Below are positions 1 through 7,809 of a DNA stretch of 17,586 nucleotides, in pieces. The position numbers and the translations under genes are program-made. The stretch is taken from contig DKAR01000039.1 in NCBI GenBank assembly GCA_002450895.1, positions 1,004 through 18,589 on the forward strand, read 5' to 3'. Each line of letters begins with the position of its first letter. Position 1 is the stretch's first letter. A model generated the notes under the pieces. That model ran no database searches and was not told where the DNA came from. It saw only the letters and a list, made by a program, of their open reading frames with translations. The DNA is from Proteobacteria bacterium UBA6921 (lineage in GTDB: Bacteria; Pseudomonadota; Gammaproteobacteria; SG8-11).

Positions 1-1
1 G

Positions 2-523
2 GCGCACACCTACAGCCATCTCTACCAACTTCCCACCACCGGTCTGCGATTTTTCACGGTGTACGGACCGTGGGGTCGTCCGGACATGGCGCTGTTTCTT
101 TTTACCAAGAACATCCTCGCCGGCAAGCCGATCGACGTGTTCAATCACGGCAAGCACAAACGCGACTTCACCTACATCGACGACATTGTCGAAGGCGTCA
201 TCCGCACGTTGGACAATGTTGCCGCGCCAAATCCGGCGTGGACCGGCGATGCTCCGGATTCCGCGACGAGCAACTCGCCTTATCGGCTGTATAACATCGG
301 CAACAACCAACCGGTTGAACTGATGAAGTACATCGAGACACTGGAAAACTGCCTTGGAAAGAAGGCGGAGAAGAATTACCTGCCGTTGCAGCCGGGCGAC
401 GTCCCTGCAACGTTTGCAGACATCGACGATCTTGCGCGCGACGTCGGCTATCGACCGTCCACGCCGATTGAAACGGGCATCGCCCGCTTCATCGAGTGGT
501 ATCGGGAATACTACAAGGCCTGA
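2..523 (+). CDS. UDP-glucuronate 4-epimerase-like NAD-dependent epimerase, C-terminal part
   Basis: This is the last 173 codons of a gene that begins before the window; the frame is open from base 2 to the TGA at 521-523. The visible part contains a stretch ending GLRFFTVYGPWGRPDM, followed by an RDFTYIDDIVEGV segment and a C-terminal FIEWYREYY. These are hallmarks of the extended short-chain dehydrogenase group that interconverts UDP-glucuronate and UDP-galacturonate (CapI/LspL-like), enzymes that supply sugars for capsule, LPS or exopolysaccharide. The Rossmann NAD-binding motif and the catalytic YxxxK lie upstream and cannot be checked. The sub-family call is from recognition of the C-terminal half, so another nucleotide-sugar 4-epimerase remains possible. 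Its stop overlaps the 3' end of the convergent metallopeptidase gene by 13 bp. Confidence 0.85.
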   Translation, partial: AHTYSHLYQLPTTGLRFFTVYGPWGRPDMALFLFTKNILAGKPIDVFNHGKHKRDFTYIDDIVEGVIRTLDNVAAPNPAWTGDAPDSATSNSPYRLYNIGNNQPVELMKYIETLENCLGKKAEKNYLPLQPGDVPATFADIDDLARDVGYRPSTPIETGIARFIEWYREYYKA

Positions 524-2244
524 CGAAGTCGGGATCGCTCGCGGCGCCGCAAGTACATCCCCAGCGCCGAGACCAGCATTAGATCGCTCAGGCCAAACGC
601 GCCGAAGAAACTGTCGTTCTTCTTCGATTTTGCGGGAGGCTCGGTGTAGCCGCTGCCGGTCAGCGTCCACTGCATCCGGTCGACTGTGGTAGAAATGTTC
701 GAAATAACCGCAATCACCTTCTGTGCACCGGACGGAACGGTATATACGCCATCTCCATTCGTTAATGAGACAACCTGCGCATCCAGGATTCCACCGCCGA
801 AATCGACCAGCATCGTCAGCGCTGCAGTTCCCCCGCTGCTCGCAAATGCAATGGTTCCCGATGGGCTCTTGATCTGATCGTACACCGTCGACAAGTGCAT
901 TTGCGGCTGGTACCCGGCGCTACCCCACAAGTTCAGCGACGGAGACCCGGCCGACGTAAACTTGAAATTGTTACCGCTTGCCGTTTGATCGACGTACACG
1001 AGGGGATAATTAGATCCGTCGTTGAATTTCGAAAGATCGTAGTTCCACGTCGCATAGTCCTGATACGCAGCGCCGATGGTTGTTCCGAAACCCTGCAGCG
1101 ACTCATTGATCGCACTGATCATGTTGTCGCCCTGCACCTGTCCACATTTTTGCAGAATTGTTTTCACGATACCGTTGCCGTAGTTTTGCGTCAGGTACGT
1201 AAACCAGATGAAGCGACCGTACTGAATCAGCGGAACGTCGTCGAATGCGTCGAGCGATGCCTCGGGATACTCCATACTTCCTTCGTCACGCGTCTTGTTG
1301 TTGTTGCGGTCAACAAACGGCTCGCCGGTAGTAAATTGGCCGTTGCCGTCCGAGTCGGTGTACGGCTCGCCAATGTAGAAGTAGTTGTCGTGAATGGTGG
1401 GATAGACCGCATCCTCCATCCAGGTCGCGGACTGTTCGAGAAAAGAAAACCCGGAACCCAGCTCCTGCGCGGAATAGCCAAACTGAACAGCATGAAAGTA
1501 TTCGTGCGCGGCCGTCACCTTGAGCGGCAAGGTGTAGTCGTCGTAGCCGTAGGGAATTTTTGAATAGTCATTGTCGAGAACCAGGAAACTGTATTCACCA
1601 TACGGTCGTGTCGCATCGCTATTGGCGCCTTCCGGCGCGGCGTAGCCGTACAGCCCTGCGTTGCCCAGATTCGTCAAATAGACGTCAAAAGTCCCATCGC
1701 CGCCGTCACAGCTGGAATTGTCGCTGCACTTTGCGCCGAGATCGGACGGCACCGTATCGTAGCCCAGGGTTCCGATTTCGGCGGCATAAACTTGTTCGAG
1801 AACTTCCGCAACCTTGGTTACGTATGCCGCTGTCGAGGCTTTGGTGTTCGCTGGATAAGTCACGGCGCTTATGTAATGGATTTTGAAATGCCCACCGGAA
1901 GACAGCACCGGGGTCGCCTCAGGCACGTCGAACGCCCAACTTTGTTCCGAAAATCCGGGATCGTTGATCACTGCTTGTGCCGGATACGGACGAAACAAAT
2001 ACCGCGACGCCAATTGCTGCGTTTCCGGACTCAGCTCATCCCAGTGGGCACGTGCCGCGTACAAGGCCATCGTCACTTCGCGACGCACCAGCGGTGCCGC
2101 AGCCGTGACGCCGAGCGTCACACCCTGCGAAGTCGGTAGCGCGAGCTGCGCGCGAATTTTGGCATCCCAATCCGTCGCCGCCTGCGCGACCGACGAAATT
2201 ATTACAGCCAACCCCAAGACCCCCAATGTGTAGCGCTTTAACAT
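511..2244 (-). CDS. Secreted zinc metallopeptidase (HExxH) with EF-hand-like loop and C-terminal sorting tail
   Basis: A 577-residue exported protein. A signal peptide (MLKRYTLGVLGLAVIISSVAQA) ends near residue 22. The zinc motif HEYFH is at 247-251 and Glu270 follows after exactly 18 residues, the HExxH-x18-E spacing of gluzincin peptidases; the context FLEQSATWMED also resembles the family. Residues 297-308 form a textbook EF-hand loop (D-x-D-x-N-G-x-F-x3-E), with a second Asp/Asn-rich loop at 312-320. The C-terminus has a short linker with KSKK, a hydrophobic segment (about 546-564) and RRRER, a layout like GlyGly-CTERM/PEP-CTERM sorting signals. It resembles the putative metalloprotease family named after MXAN_6640; this is from memory of the motif context. 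Start ATG has GGAAG upstream and overlaps the TAA of the lipoprotein gene (TAATG), implying coupled translation. Substrate unknown. Confidence 0.8.
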   Translation of the reverse strand: MLKRYTLGVLGLAVIISSVAQAATDWDAKIRAQLALPTSQGVTLGVTAAAPLVRREVTMALYAARAHWDELSPETQQLASRYLFRPYPAQAVINDPGFSEQSWAFDVPEATPVLSSGGHFKIHYISAVTYPANTKASTAAYVTKVAEVLEQVYAAEIGTLGYDTVPSDLGAKCSDNSSCDGGDGTFDVYLTNLGNAGLYGYAAPEGANSDATRPYGEYSFLVLDNDYSKIPYGYDDYTLPLKVTAAHEYFHAVQFGYSAQELGSGFSFLEQSATWMEDAVYPTIHDNYFYIGEPYTDSDGNGQFTTGEPFVDRNNNKTRDEGSMEYPEASLDAFDDVPLIQYGRFIWFTYLTQNYGNGIVKTILQKCGQVQGDNMISAINESLQGFGTTIGAAYQDYATWNYDLSKFNDGSNYPLVYVDQTASGNNFKFTSAGSPSLNLWGSAGYQPQMHLSTVYDQIKSPSGTIAFASSGGTAALTMLVDFGGGILDAQVVSLTNGDGVYTVPSGAQKVIAVISNISTTVDRMQWTLTGSGYTEPPAKSKKNDSFFGAFGLSDLMLVSALGMYLRRRERSRLRQAL

Positions 2245-2963
2245 TATTCTTCCATCCTTTTTAGTGGTTCCAATGCCATCACGACCAGCCGCGTGTCCGA
2301 ACGCGGCACCTCCACGGTTTGGGTTTGCCCTGCAACGTGGACCTGATATTCACCTGCCGGAAGCTTCTCGATGAAACTTCCAAGATTGTTCGTGGTAACC
2401 ACGGTGCGCGCGCGTGCCCGGTTGATCACGACTTCCTGCCCCGCGGTAAAACTGTCGATCGAACAGGCGCCAGAGTCTTTTGCCGCGTCGTTTTTGTGAA
2501 ACACCACGCCAACGAGAAAACCGCCGCGCGGGTCTGGATCCTTTTGCAACGCGACCACTGCCGCCGGATCAGGAATCGCCCGCAGGGCTTGAACAACCGG
2601 CACGTGGCCGGGTGCCGAGTAAAGCACGATGCGCGGTTCAGCGGCACTGTCTACAGGCACAGAAATACTCCATCGACCATTCTTTTCACTCACTGCTGAC
2701 GAAAGCTCCGCGCCATCAAAAACTCTGACCGAGCATGGGGTCGCGCCGGAATCTTCCGCCATGACACACCTGGGCAACTCAATCCGCGCCAGGTTCGGGT
2801 CTGCTGAGCCCTCGTTCGCGACCGGAACCGGGGCACAGGCGACAATGCCTCCTATTAATAGCATTCCCAGTACCGCGGACACGGCGACTTGGTTCAATAC
2901 CGCGAACCATGGTAAGGTCCCCAGTCGATTGTGAACTGCTTCACACTTCGGGTTTTGCATCAT
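2244..2963 (-). CDS. Predicted lipoprotein of unknown function, coupled to the metallopeptidase
   Basis: A 239-residue protein with a hydrophobic segment (about 26-42) ending in a lipobox IVAC, so Cys43 is the likely lipidated residue. The mature part is proline- and charge-rich near the start. It ends in a segment (about 195-232) containing LPAGEYQVHVAGQTQTVEV, which looks like a small beta-sandwich of the carboxypeptidase-regulatory type; no enzyme motif is seen. The first ATG pair lacks a visible Shine-Dalgarno sequence and gives an unusually long 25-residue lead before the hydrophobic core. An internal TTG at residue 23 would give a normal-length signal peptide, so the true start is uncertain. 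Its stop overlaps the metallopeptidase start by one base, suggesting a joint role such as anchoring, inhibition or maturation of that enzyme. I do not recognise the family. Confidence 0.7.
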   Translation of the reverse strand: MMQNPKCEAVHNRLGTLPWFAVLNQVAVSAVLGMLLIGGIVACAPVPVANEGSADPNLARIELPRCVMAEDSGATPCSVRVFDGAELSSAVSEKNGRWSISVPVDSAAEPRIVLYSAPGHVPVVQALRAIPDPAAVVALQKDPDPRGGFLVGVVFHKNDAAKDSGACSIDSFTAGQEVVINRARARTVVTTNNLGSFIEKLPAGEYQVHVAGQTQTVEVPRSDTRLVVMALEPLKRMEE

Positions 2964-3027
2964 GTAACGTTATCGTTTCGCGTTCGTTCCGCTTTACGCC
3001 GCCTTCTACTATAAATAGAGGCCCTGC
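2964..3027. promoter_or_regulatory. Divergent intergenic region, lipoprotein unit / nhaD
   Basis: Only 64 bp separate the divergent starts, so promoters in both directions must lie here or extend into the coding regions. An AT-rich element TATAAATA (3010-3017) is followed by AGAGG (3017-3021). AGAGG sits 6 nt before the TTG at 3028 and is the likely ribosome-binding site of nhaD. TATAAA could be a -10 box, but no good -35 is seen at the right distance on either strand and the resulting leader would be only a few nucleotides. The promoter assignment is therefore weak. Confidence 0.35.
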
Positions 3028-4461
3028 TTGACCAGCACAGAAACGCTCTTGAACAAGAACTCCCAAAATCTCCTCCGGCGCTACTGGCCCATTTTCCTTA
3101 TTTTTATGCCGTTCCCGGCACTGGCCTCAGGAACCGCACTGGACCTGACCCAGCACACGGCCGGGTATACTGCACTGTTACTCTTTGTACTCGCTTATGC
3201 CGTCGTCGTCGCGGAAGAATTCACACATCTGCGCAAGTCCAAGCCGGTCGTACTGGCCGCGGGTCTGATCTGGGCAGTAATCGCCGCGGTGTATGCCTCA
3301 ACCGGCGACGCCCACTCGGTCGAACAGGCCGCGCGCCACACCTTGCTCGACTTCGGCGAGCTGATGTTGTTCCTGCTTTGCGCAATGACCTACATCAACG
3401 CGCTCGAAGAGCGCGGCGTCTTTATCGCGCTGCGCATTTGGCTGACGCAACGCGGTTATAGCTATGGCACCCTGTTTTGGCTCACCGGCGTTCTGTCGTT
3501 TTTCATTTCCGCCGTCGCGGATAACCTCACCACCGCGCTAATCATGTGCGCTGTGGTACTTGCCGTGGGCAAGGACAGTCCAAAGTTCGTCAGCTTGTCA
3601 TGCATCAATATTGTCGTCGCGGCTAACGCGGGCGGCGCATTCACACCCTTTGGCGACATCACGACGCTGATGGTCTGGCAAAAAGGCGTGGTCGATTTCC
3701 TGACCTTCTTCCATTTATTCGTTCCCTCCGTGGTGAACTACATCGTACCCGCCGTATTGATTTACCTGGCGCTCCCCAAATCGCGACCGGAACCGTCCAA
3801 GGAAACGCTGAAGCTGAAGCGCGGTGCGCGGCGGATCGTCCTGCTTTTCTTCATGACCATTGCCACCGCCATCAGTTTCCACCAATTCCTGCACTTGCCA
3901 CCGGTGATGGGCATGATGACCGGACTGGCGTATCTGAAACTGTTCGGATACTTCCTCAAGATGACGGACCACAAGCGAGCACGCGCGGCACGCTCTGAAG
4001 AAGACTTGGGATCGCCTGTTCCATTCGACGTGTTCAGCAACATCGCCCGAGCAGAGTGGGACACCCTGCTGTTCTTCTACGGCGTCGTGATGTGCGTTGG
4101 CGGGCTGGGATTCATCGGTTACCTGGAGCTGACATCCCACTTCTTGTACCAGGATCTCGGCGCGAGCGTTGCAAACATTTCGATCGGCGCGCTTTCCGCC
4201 ATCGTGGACAACATACCCTTGATGTTCGCCGTTCTGAACATGAATCCGGACATGTCCCTGGGACAGTGGCTGCTGATTACGCTCACGACTGGTGTCGGCG
4301 GCAGCCTGTTATCGATCGGTTCTGCGGCGGGTGTTGCCCTGATGGGCCAGGCGCGCGGTCGGTACACGTTTTTCAGCCATCTCAAATGGACACCCGCTAT
4401 CGCCCTCGGCTACGCCGCGAGCATCGCCACGCACTTCTGGATCAACGCCGACCAATTCTAG
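3028..4461 (+). CDS. nhaD: NhaD-type Na+/H+ antiporter
   Basis: A 477-residue polytopic inner-membrane protein of the ion transporter (ArsB/NhaD) superfamily, which exports Na+ or Li+ in exchange for protons. An N-terminal hydrophobic segment ending PALASG (to about residue 35) looks like the signal peptide common in NhaD proteins. The two inverted-repeat signature segments are present: SAVADNLTTALIM (Asp165) in the first half and SAIVDNIPLMF (Asp394) in the second, plus TPFGDITTLMVW around Asp210. A charged cytoplasmic loop (about 311-335) separates the halves. The start is TTG, supported by AGAGG 6 nt upstream; the next Met in frame is residue 27, inside the signal segment. It is monocistronic as far as visible, and its TAG shares the palindrome CTAG with the stop of the convergent DUF2007 gene. 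Confidence 0.92.
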   Translation: MTSTETLLNKNSQNLLRRYWPIFLIFMPFPALASGTALDLTQHTAGYTALLLFVLAYAVVVAEEFTHLRKSKPVVLAAGLIWAVIAAVYASTGDAHSVEQAARHTLLDFGELMLFLLCAMTYINALEERGVFIALRIWLTQRGYSYGTLFWLTGVLSFFISAVADNLTTALIMCAVVLAVGKDSPKFVSLSCINIVVAANAGGAFTPFGDITTLMVWQKGVVDFLTFFHLFVPSVVNYIVPAVLIYLALPKSRPEPSKETLKLKRGARRIVLLFFMTIATAISFHQFLHLPPVMGMMTGLAYLKLFGYFLKMTDHKRARAARSEEDLGSPVPFDVFSNIARAEWDTLLFFYGVVMCVGGLGFIGYLELTSHFLYQDLGASVANISIGALSAIVDNIPLMFAVLNMNPDMSLGQWLLITLTTGVGGSLLSIGSAAGVALMGQARGRYTFFSHLKWTPAIALGYAASIATHFWINADQF

Positions 4462-4709
4462 GAATCGGACTCCGGAATATCGTCGTCCGATAGAGCGAGC
4501 GCGCCGGACTCGTAAGAACGAATCAACTCCCGCGCACGCAATTCATCGTCGTCATCCACCATCACCGCCATCAGATCCATCGGCGGCAAGTCGCCGACAC
4601 CCCCTTGCAAGTAGTGGCCGCTGACGTACGCGTTGATGCCGTGCGCTTCCAGCATGCCGCGAACGATGTTGGCTTCGGCGAGATTTGCCGCTCGATAGAT
4701 TCGAATCAT
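4458..4709 (-). CDS. DUF2007 small protein
   Basis: An 83-residue protein starting MIRIYRAANLAEANIVRGML, with a following GINAYVSGHYLQGGVG and a ...VMVDDDDELRARELI helix. This pattern is that of DUF2007 (putative prokaryotic signal-transducing protein), a small alpha-beta ACT-like fold with no established biochemical role. The C-terminus is acidic (LSDDDIPESDS). No membrane segment. The start has TAGG about 9 nt upstream. It lies 38 bp after nasA on the same strand and is probably the last gene of the nitrate unit. Members of this family are often found beside unrelated genes, so position alone does not prove a nitrate role. Its stop overlaps that of nhaD by 4 bp. Confidence 0.85.
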   Translation of the reverse strand: MIRIYRAANLAEANIVRGMLEAHGINAYVSGHYLQGGVGDLPPMDLMAVMVDDDDELRARELIRSYESGALALSDDDIPESDS

Positions 4710-4747
4710 TTAAAGAACCTACCGCAAACGCGGGCTAATTCAAAGAT

Positions 4748-7411
4748 TCACGAGGCTTGCTGGAGAAGTTTCTTCAATTCCGGAATGCACGATCCGCAGT
4801 TGGTTCCGGCCTTCAGGCGAGATCCGATTTGTTCCACGCTACGGCAGCCGCCAGCAATGGCGGACTGAATGGAATTTTTTCCGACGGAGAAACAGGCGCA
4901 GACGGTTTCGCCTTGGTCGACCTCGCCGGTCATCGGTTTTCCCGCCAGCAGGCTGTTGCGTGAGGCGCCGCTGAGCGTCTCCTGCTCAAACAGTTGTCCC
5001 AACCAGGCACGGGACGGCAGGACCGGATCCCGCGAGACGAACAGGCAACTTTCCAACCGGTCATTCACGATTCGGCCGGCGCGATAGCGCCCGGCTTTGC
5101 GATCGAAGAACTCGATCCACTCGGCCTTGCCGTCGTGGTGGCACAACAGTTGTCGCGCCCAGCTCGCCCAATCCTGCGGGATCTGTTGACCGGCCATTTC
5201 GTAGCGCATGTATCCAACGCCCTTGGCGCGCGTCCAATATTCAATTGCATTCAGTTCAAGCAGGCGGCGCGTCAGCAGAAATCCATACCACCCTGCGGCA
5301 TAGGGTCGAACGCGCACGGGGGTATGTTTCAATTCCGGCTGGCCGGAAATAGGATCGGTGGCCGGATTGACGAGTTTGTCCACCGCGCCTTTGCTTGTAT
5401 AGATATCGTTCCAGTGCATGGGTACGAAGACTGACCCGGGTCGTTGTTCGGCGGATTCAGCGGCACGAACAATCACGGAACCCCACCGGGACTCGAGCTG
5501 TGCGAGTGCGCCATCCTTGATTCCAACCTGCGCGGCATCGGCGGGATGAATCTGCACGTACGGCTCGACTTCATGCGAGGACAAGCGCGGTGATTTTCCG
5601 GTACGCGTCATCGTGTGCCACTGGTCGCGTATTCGCCCTGTGTTCAGCGCGAGCGGATACTCAATATCCACCGGGTTCACGGGCGCGCGCGGTGTCACCG
5701 GCAGCAAGCGTGCGCGACGCGACGGCGTAAAGAATTTTCCATCGCCAAACATCCGTTCCGTTCCGCGCGCGTTGCCGGCGGGAACTGGCCACTGGACCGG
5801 TGTCAGCGTGTCGTACTCCGAATCGGTCAGCGGAACGAGCGCGCCCAAATCAAAGTCGCGTGTTCCACCATTGTCCAGCGCTGAGAGTCGCGCGTGTTCA
5901 CGAAACACCTGCGCCGCGTTTTCAAACGCGAATTCCTTTGCATAACCCATGCGGCGCCCCACCTCGGCGATAATCGACCAGTCGGGCCGCGCTTCACCGG
6001 GCAAGTTAAGAAATGCGCGCTGGCGCGAAATCCGTCGTTCTGAGTTGGTCACGGTGCCGTCTTTCTCGCCCCATCCCGCCGCGGGCAACAACACATCCGC
6101 GGTGCGCGTCGTGTCGGTGTCACGCATGCAGTCGGATACGACCACAAATTCGCATTTTTCCAACGCGGCACGAACACGATTCGCATCCGGCAGGCTCACC
6201 ACCGGATTGGTGGCCATGACCCAGACCGCTTTGATGCTGCCACTCTCAATGGCGTTGAACATGTCCACCGCTTTGAGGCCGGGGCCTTCCGTCATGCGCG
6301 CCGCATTCCAGAACCGCCCGACGCGCGCCAGACTTTGCGGATCGAAATCCATGTGCGCGGCGAGTTGGTTTGCCAGACCGCCCACTTCGCGACCGCCCAT
6401 CGCGTTGGGTTGGCCCGTGATTGAAAACGGGCCCATGCCGGGCTTGCCGATTTTTCCGGTCGCCAGATGACAATTGATGATGGCGTTGGACTTGTCGACC
6501 CCACTGCTCGACTGATTGACGCCTTGCGAATAAAACGTAATGACCTTTTGCGTGCGCGCAAACAGGCGGAAGAATTCCGCCACGTCCTCGGCTTTCAATC
6601 CGCAGGCCTGCGCCACGGCCGGAATCGTCGGGGCCGTATCGCGTGCCGCTTGCAGTGCTGCGGCGAATCCCTCGGTGTTTGCTTCAAGAAATGCGAAGTC
6701 GAGCGCATCCTCGCGCCGTAAAAAGTTGAGCAGGCCGTTGAAGAGCATCGCATCGCTGCCGGACTGCAAAGGCAGGTGCAAATCCGCGAACTCACACGAT
6801 TCCGTACGCCGTGGATCAATCACGATGAATTTGGTCTTGCGCTGCTCGCGCGCGGCGCGCATGCGTTGAAAGAGCACCGGATGACACCATGCCGCATTGG
6901 ACCCGACCAGAACGATCAGATCGGCCTGCTCGAGGTCATCATAGCTGCACGGTACGCTGTCACTGCCAAAGGCACGCTTGTAACCGGCGACGGCCGAGGC
7001 CATGCACAATCGCGAGTTCGTATCGATGTTGCTTGAGCCGATGAACCCCTTCATCAGCTTGTTGGCGACGTAGTAATCCTCGGTGAGTAACTGGCCGGAA
7101 ACATAAAACGCGACCGCATTGCGTCCGTGTTGGTCGGCAATCTGCCGGAACTTGCCGGCCACATGGTCGAGAGCCGCATCCCAACCGACACGCTCACCTT
7201 CAATTTCCGGATAGAGCAGGCGCCCCTCGAGGTCCAGCGTTTCGGCCAGCGCGGATCCTTTGGAGCAAAGTCGCCCAAAGTTGGCGGGATGCGCCGGATC
7301 TCCGCTTACCGTGACGCGACCATCGGCACCGACCTGCGCCAGCACACCACAACCGACGCCACAGTAGGGACACGTGGTACGCACGGTTTTCGCAATCGGC
7401 ATGTCGTTCAC
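4748..7411 (-). CDS. nasA: Assimilatory nitrate reductase catalytic subunit with C-terminal BFD [2Fe-2S] domain
   Basis: An 887-residue cytoplasmic molybdoenzyme that reduces nitrate to nitrite. The N-terminal [4Fe-4S] motif is C14-x2-C17-x3-C21-x27-C49. Cys136, in SRLCMAS, is the expected molybdenum ligand of the bis-MGD cofactor. The molybdopterin oxidoreductase core is followed by a molydopterin dinucleotide-binding domain (about 580-700) and a C-terminal BFD-like [2Fe-2S] domain with C838-x-C840-x31-C872-x2-C875, as in Klebsiella-type NasA. No Tat signal is present, consistent with a cytoplasmic assimilatory enzyme. The start given is GTG (7411), with a stop codon just upstream in frame; the ATG at 7402 (codon 4) is the alternative, and neither has a strong Shine-Dalgarno. 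It lies 54 bp after nirD. No separate flavoprotein NasB gene is adjacent, so the electron donor is unresolved. Confidence 0.95.
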   Translation of the reverse strand: MNDMPIAKTVRTTCPYCGVGCGVLAQVGADGRVTVSGDPAHPANFGRLCSKGSALAETLDLEGRLLYPEIEGERVGWDAALDHVAGKFRQIADQHGRNAVAFYVSGQLLTEDYYVANKLMKGFIGSSNIDTNSRLCMASAVAGYKRAFGSDSVPCSYDDLEQADLIVLVGSNAAWCHPVLFQRMRAAREQRKTKFIVIDPRRTESCEFADLHLPLQSGSDAMLFNGLLNFLRREDALDFAFLEANTEGFAAALQAARDTAPTIPAVAQACGLKAEDVAEFFRLFARTQKVITFYSQGVNQSSSGVDKSNAIINCHLATGKIGKPGMGPFSITGQPNAMGGREVGGLANQLAAHMDFDPQSLARVGRFWNAARMTEGPGLKAVDMFNAIESGSIKAVWVMATNPVVSLPDANRVRAALEKCEFVVVSDCMRDTDTTRTADVLLPAAGWGEKDGTVTNSERRISRQRAFLNLPGEARPDWSIIAEVGRRMGYAKEFAFENAAQVFREHARLSALDNGGTRDFDLGALVPLTDSEYDTLTPVQWPVPAGNARGTERMFGDGKFFTPSRRARLLPVTPRAPVNPVDIEYPLALNTGRIRDQWHTMTRTGKSPRLSSHEVEPYVQIHPADAAQVGIKDGALAQLESRWGSVIVRAAESAEQRPGSVFVPMHWNDIYTSKGAVDKLVNPATDPISGQPELKHTPVRVRPYAAGWYGFLLTRRLLELNAIEYWTRAKGVGYMRYEMAGQQIPQDWASWARQLLCHHDGKAEWIEFFDRKAGRYRAGRIVNDRLESCLFVSRDPVLPSRAWLGQLFEQETLSGASRNSLLAGKPMTGEVDQGETVCACFSVGKNSIQSAIAGGCRSVEQIGSRLKAGTNCGSCIPELKKLLQQAS

Positions 7412-7434
7412 GTTGAAGGCATCCGGCAGTCATT

Positions 7435-7456
7435 GCGCGCCCGGCGTGGAGCGCGC
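7435..7456 (-). repeat. GCGCGC inverted repeat between nirD and nasA
   Basis: The arms GCGCGC at 7435-7440 and 7451-7456 flank a 10-base loop within the 54-bp nirD-nasA spacer. The mRNA could form a 6-bp all-GC hairpin about 25-45 nt before the nasA start. It has no T-run after it, so it is not a Rho-independent terminator. It might modestly affect nasA expression or mRNA stability, but a chance GC palindrome is also plausible. Confidence 0.35.
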
Positions 7457-7465
7457 GAGACCCTC

Positions 7466-7783
7466 TCAGGCAGCAGTCGAAGGAAGCAGGAATACTTTGC
7501 CCGCTTCAACTTTTACTTCATGTTTGCGCGTGCATCCGGTATCCGGGCCCACCGCACAACCTTCCTGAAGATCGATCACCCAATTGTGCAGCGGACACGC
7601 CACACGATTTTCAAACACGATTCCCTGTGACAGAGGTCCTCCCTTGTGCGGACATTTGTCGTCCAGCGCAAATACCGCGTCCGTTGCGGTACGAAATACG
7701 GCAATGTTTCCTCCGGCGGTGCGCACCACGCGTGCACCGAGGCGCGGAATTTCTGCAAGCTCACCTACTTCAATCCAACTCAT
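7466..7783 (-). CDS. nirD: NADH-dependent nitrite reductase small subunit (Rieske protein)
   Basis: A 105-residue protein with a Rieske-type [2Fe-2S] fold: the C44-x-H46 pair (CPHKGG) and the C63-x2-H66 pair (CPLHNW) are both complete, whereas many NirD proteins elsewhere have lost these ligands. It partners NirB in reducing nitrite to ammonium in the cytoplasm. It starts 26 bp after the nirB stop, with GGAG 9 nt before the ATG, so translation from the same mRNA is expected. Length is normal for the family. Confidence 0.95.
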   Translation of the reverse strand: MSWIEVGELAEIPRLGARVVRTAGGNIAVFRTATDAVFALDDKCPHKGGPLSQGIVFENRVACPLHNWVIDLQEGCAVGPDTGCTRKHEVKVEAGKVFLLPSTAA

Positions 7784-7809
7784 TCAGAACATCTCCGTAG
7801 CTACGTCGA

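Noticed and set aside
895..1563. A 222-codon plus-strand frame opposite the metallopeptidase
   Set aside because: It is a shadow of the HExxH-containing gene and has no domain or start signal support.
4731..4743. CCGC/GCGG hairpin after nasA as a terminator
   Set aside because: Only a 4-bp stem with no adjacent T-run, and the DUF2007 gene follows at once on the same strand.
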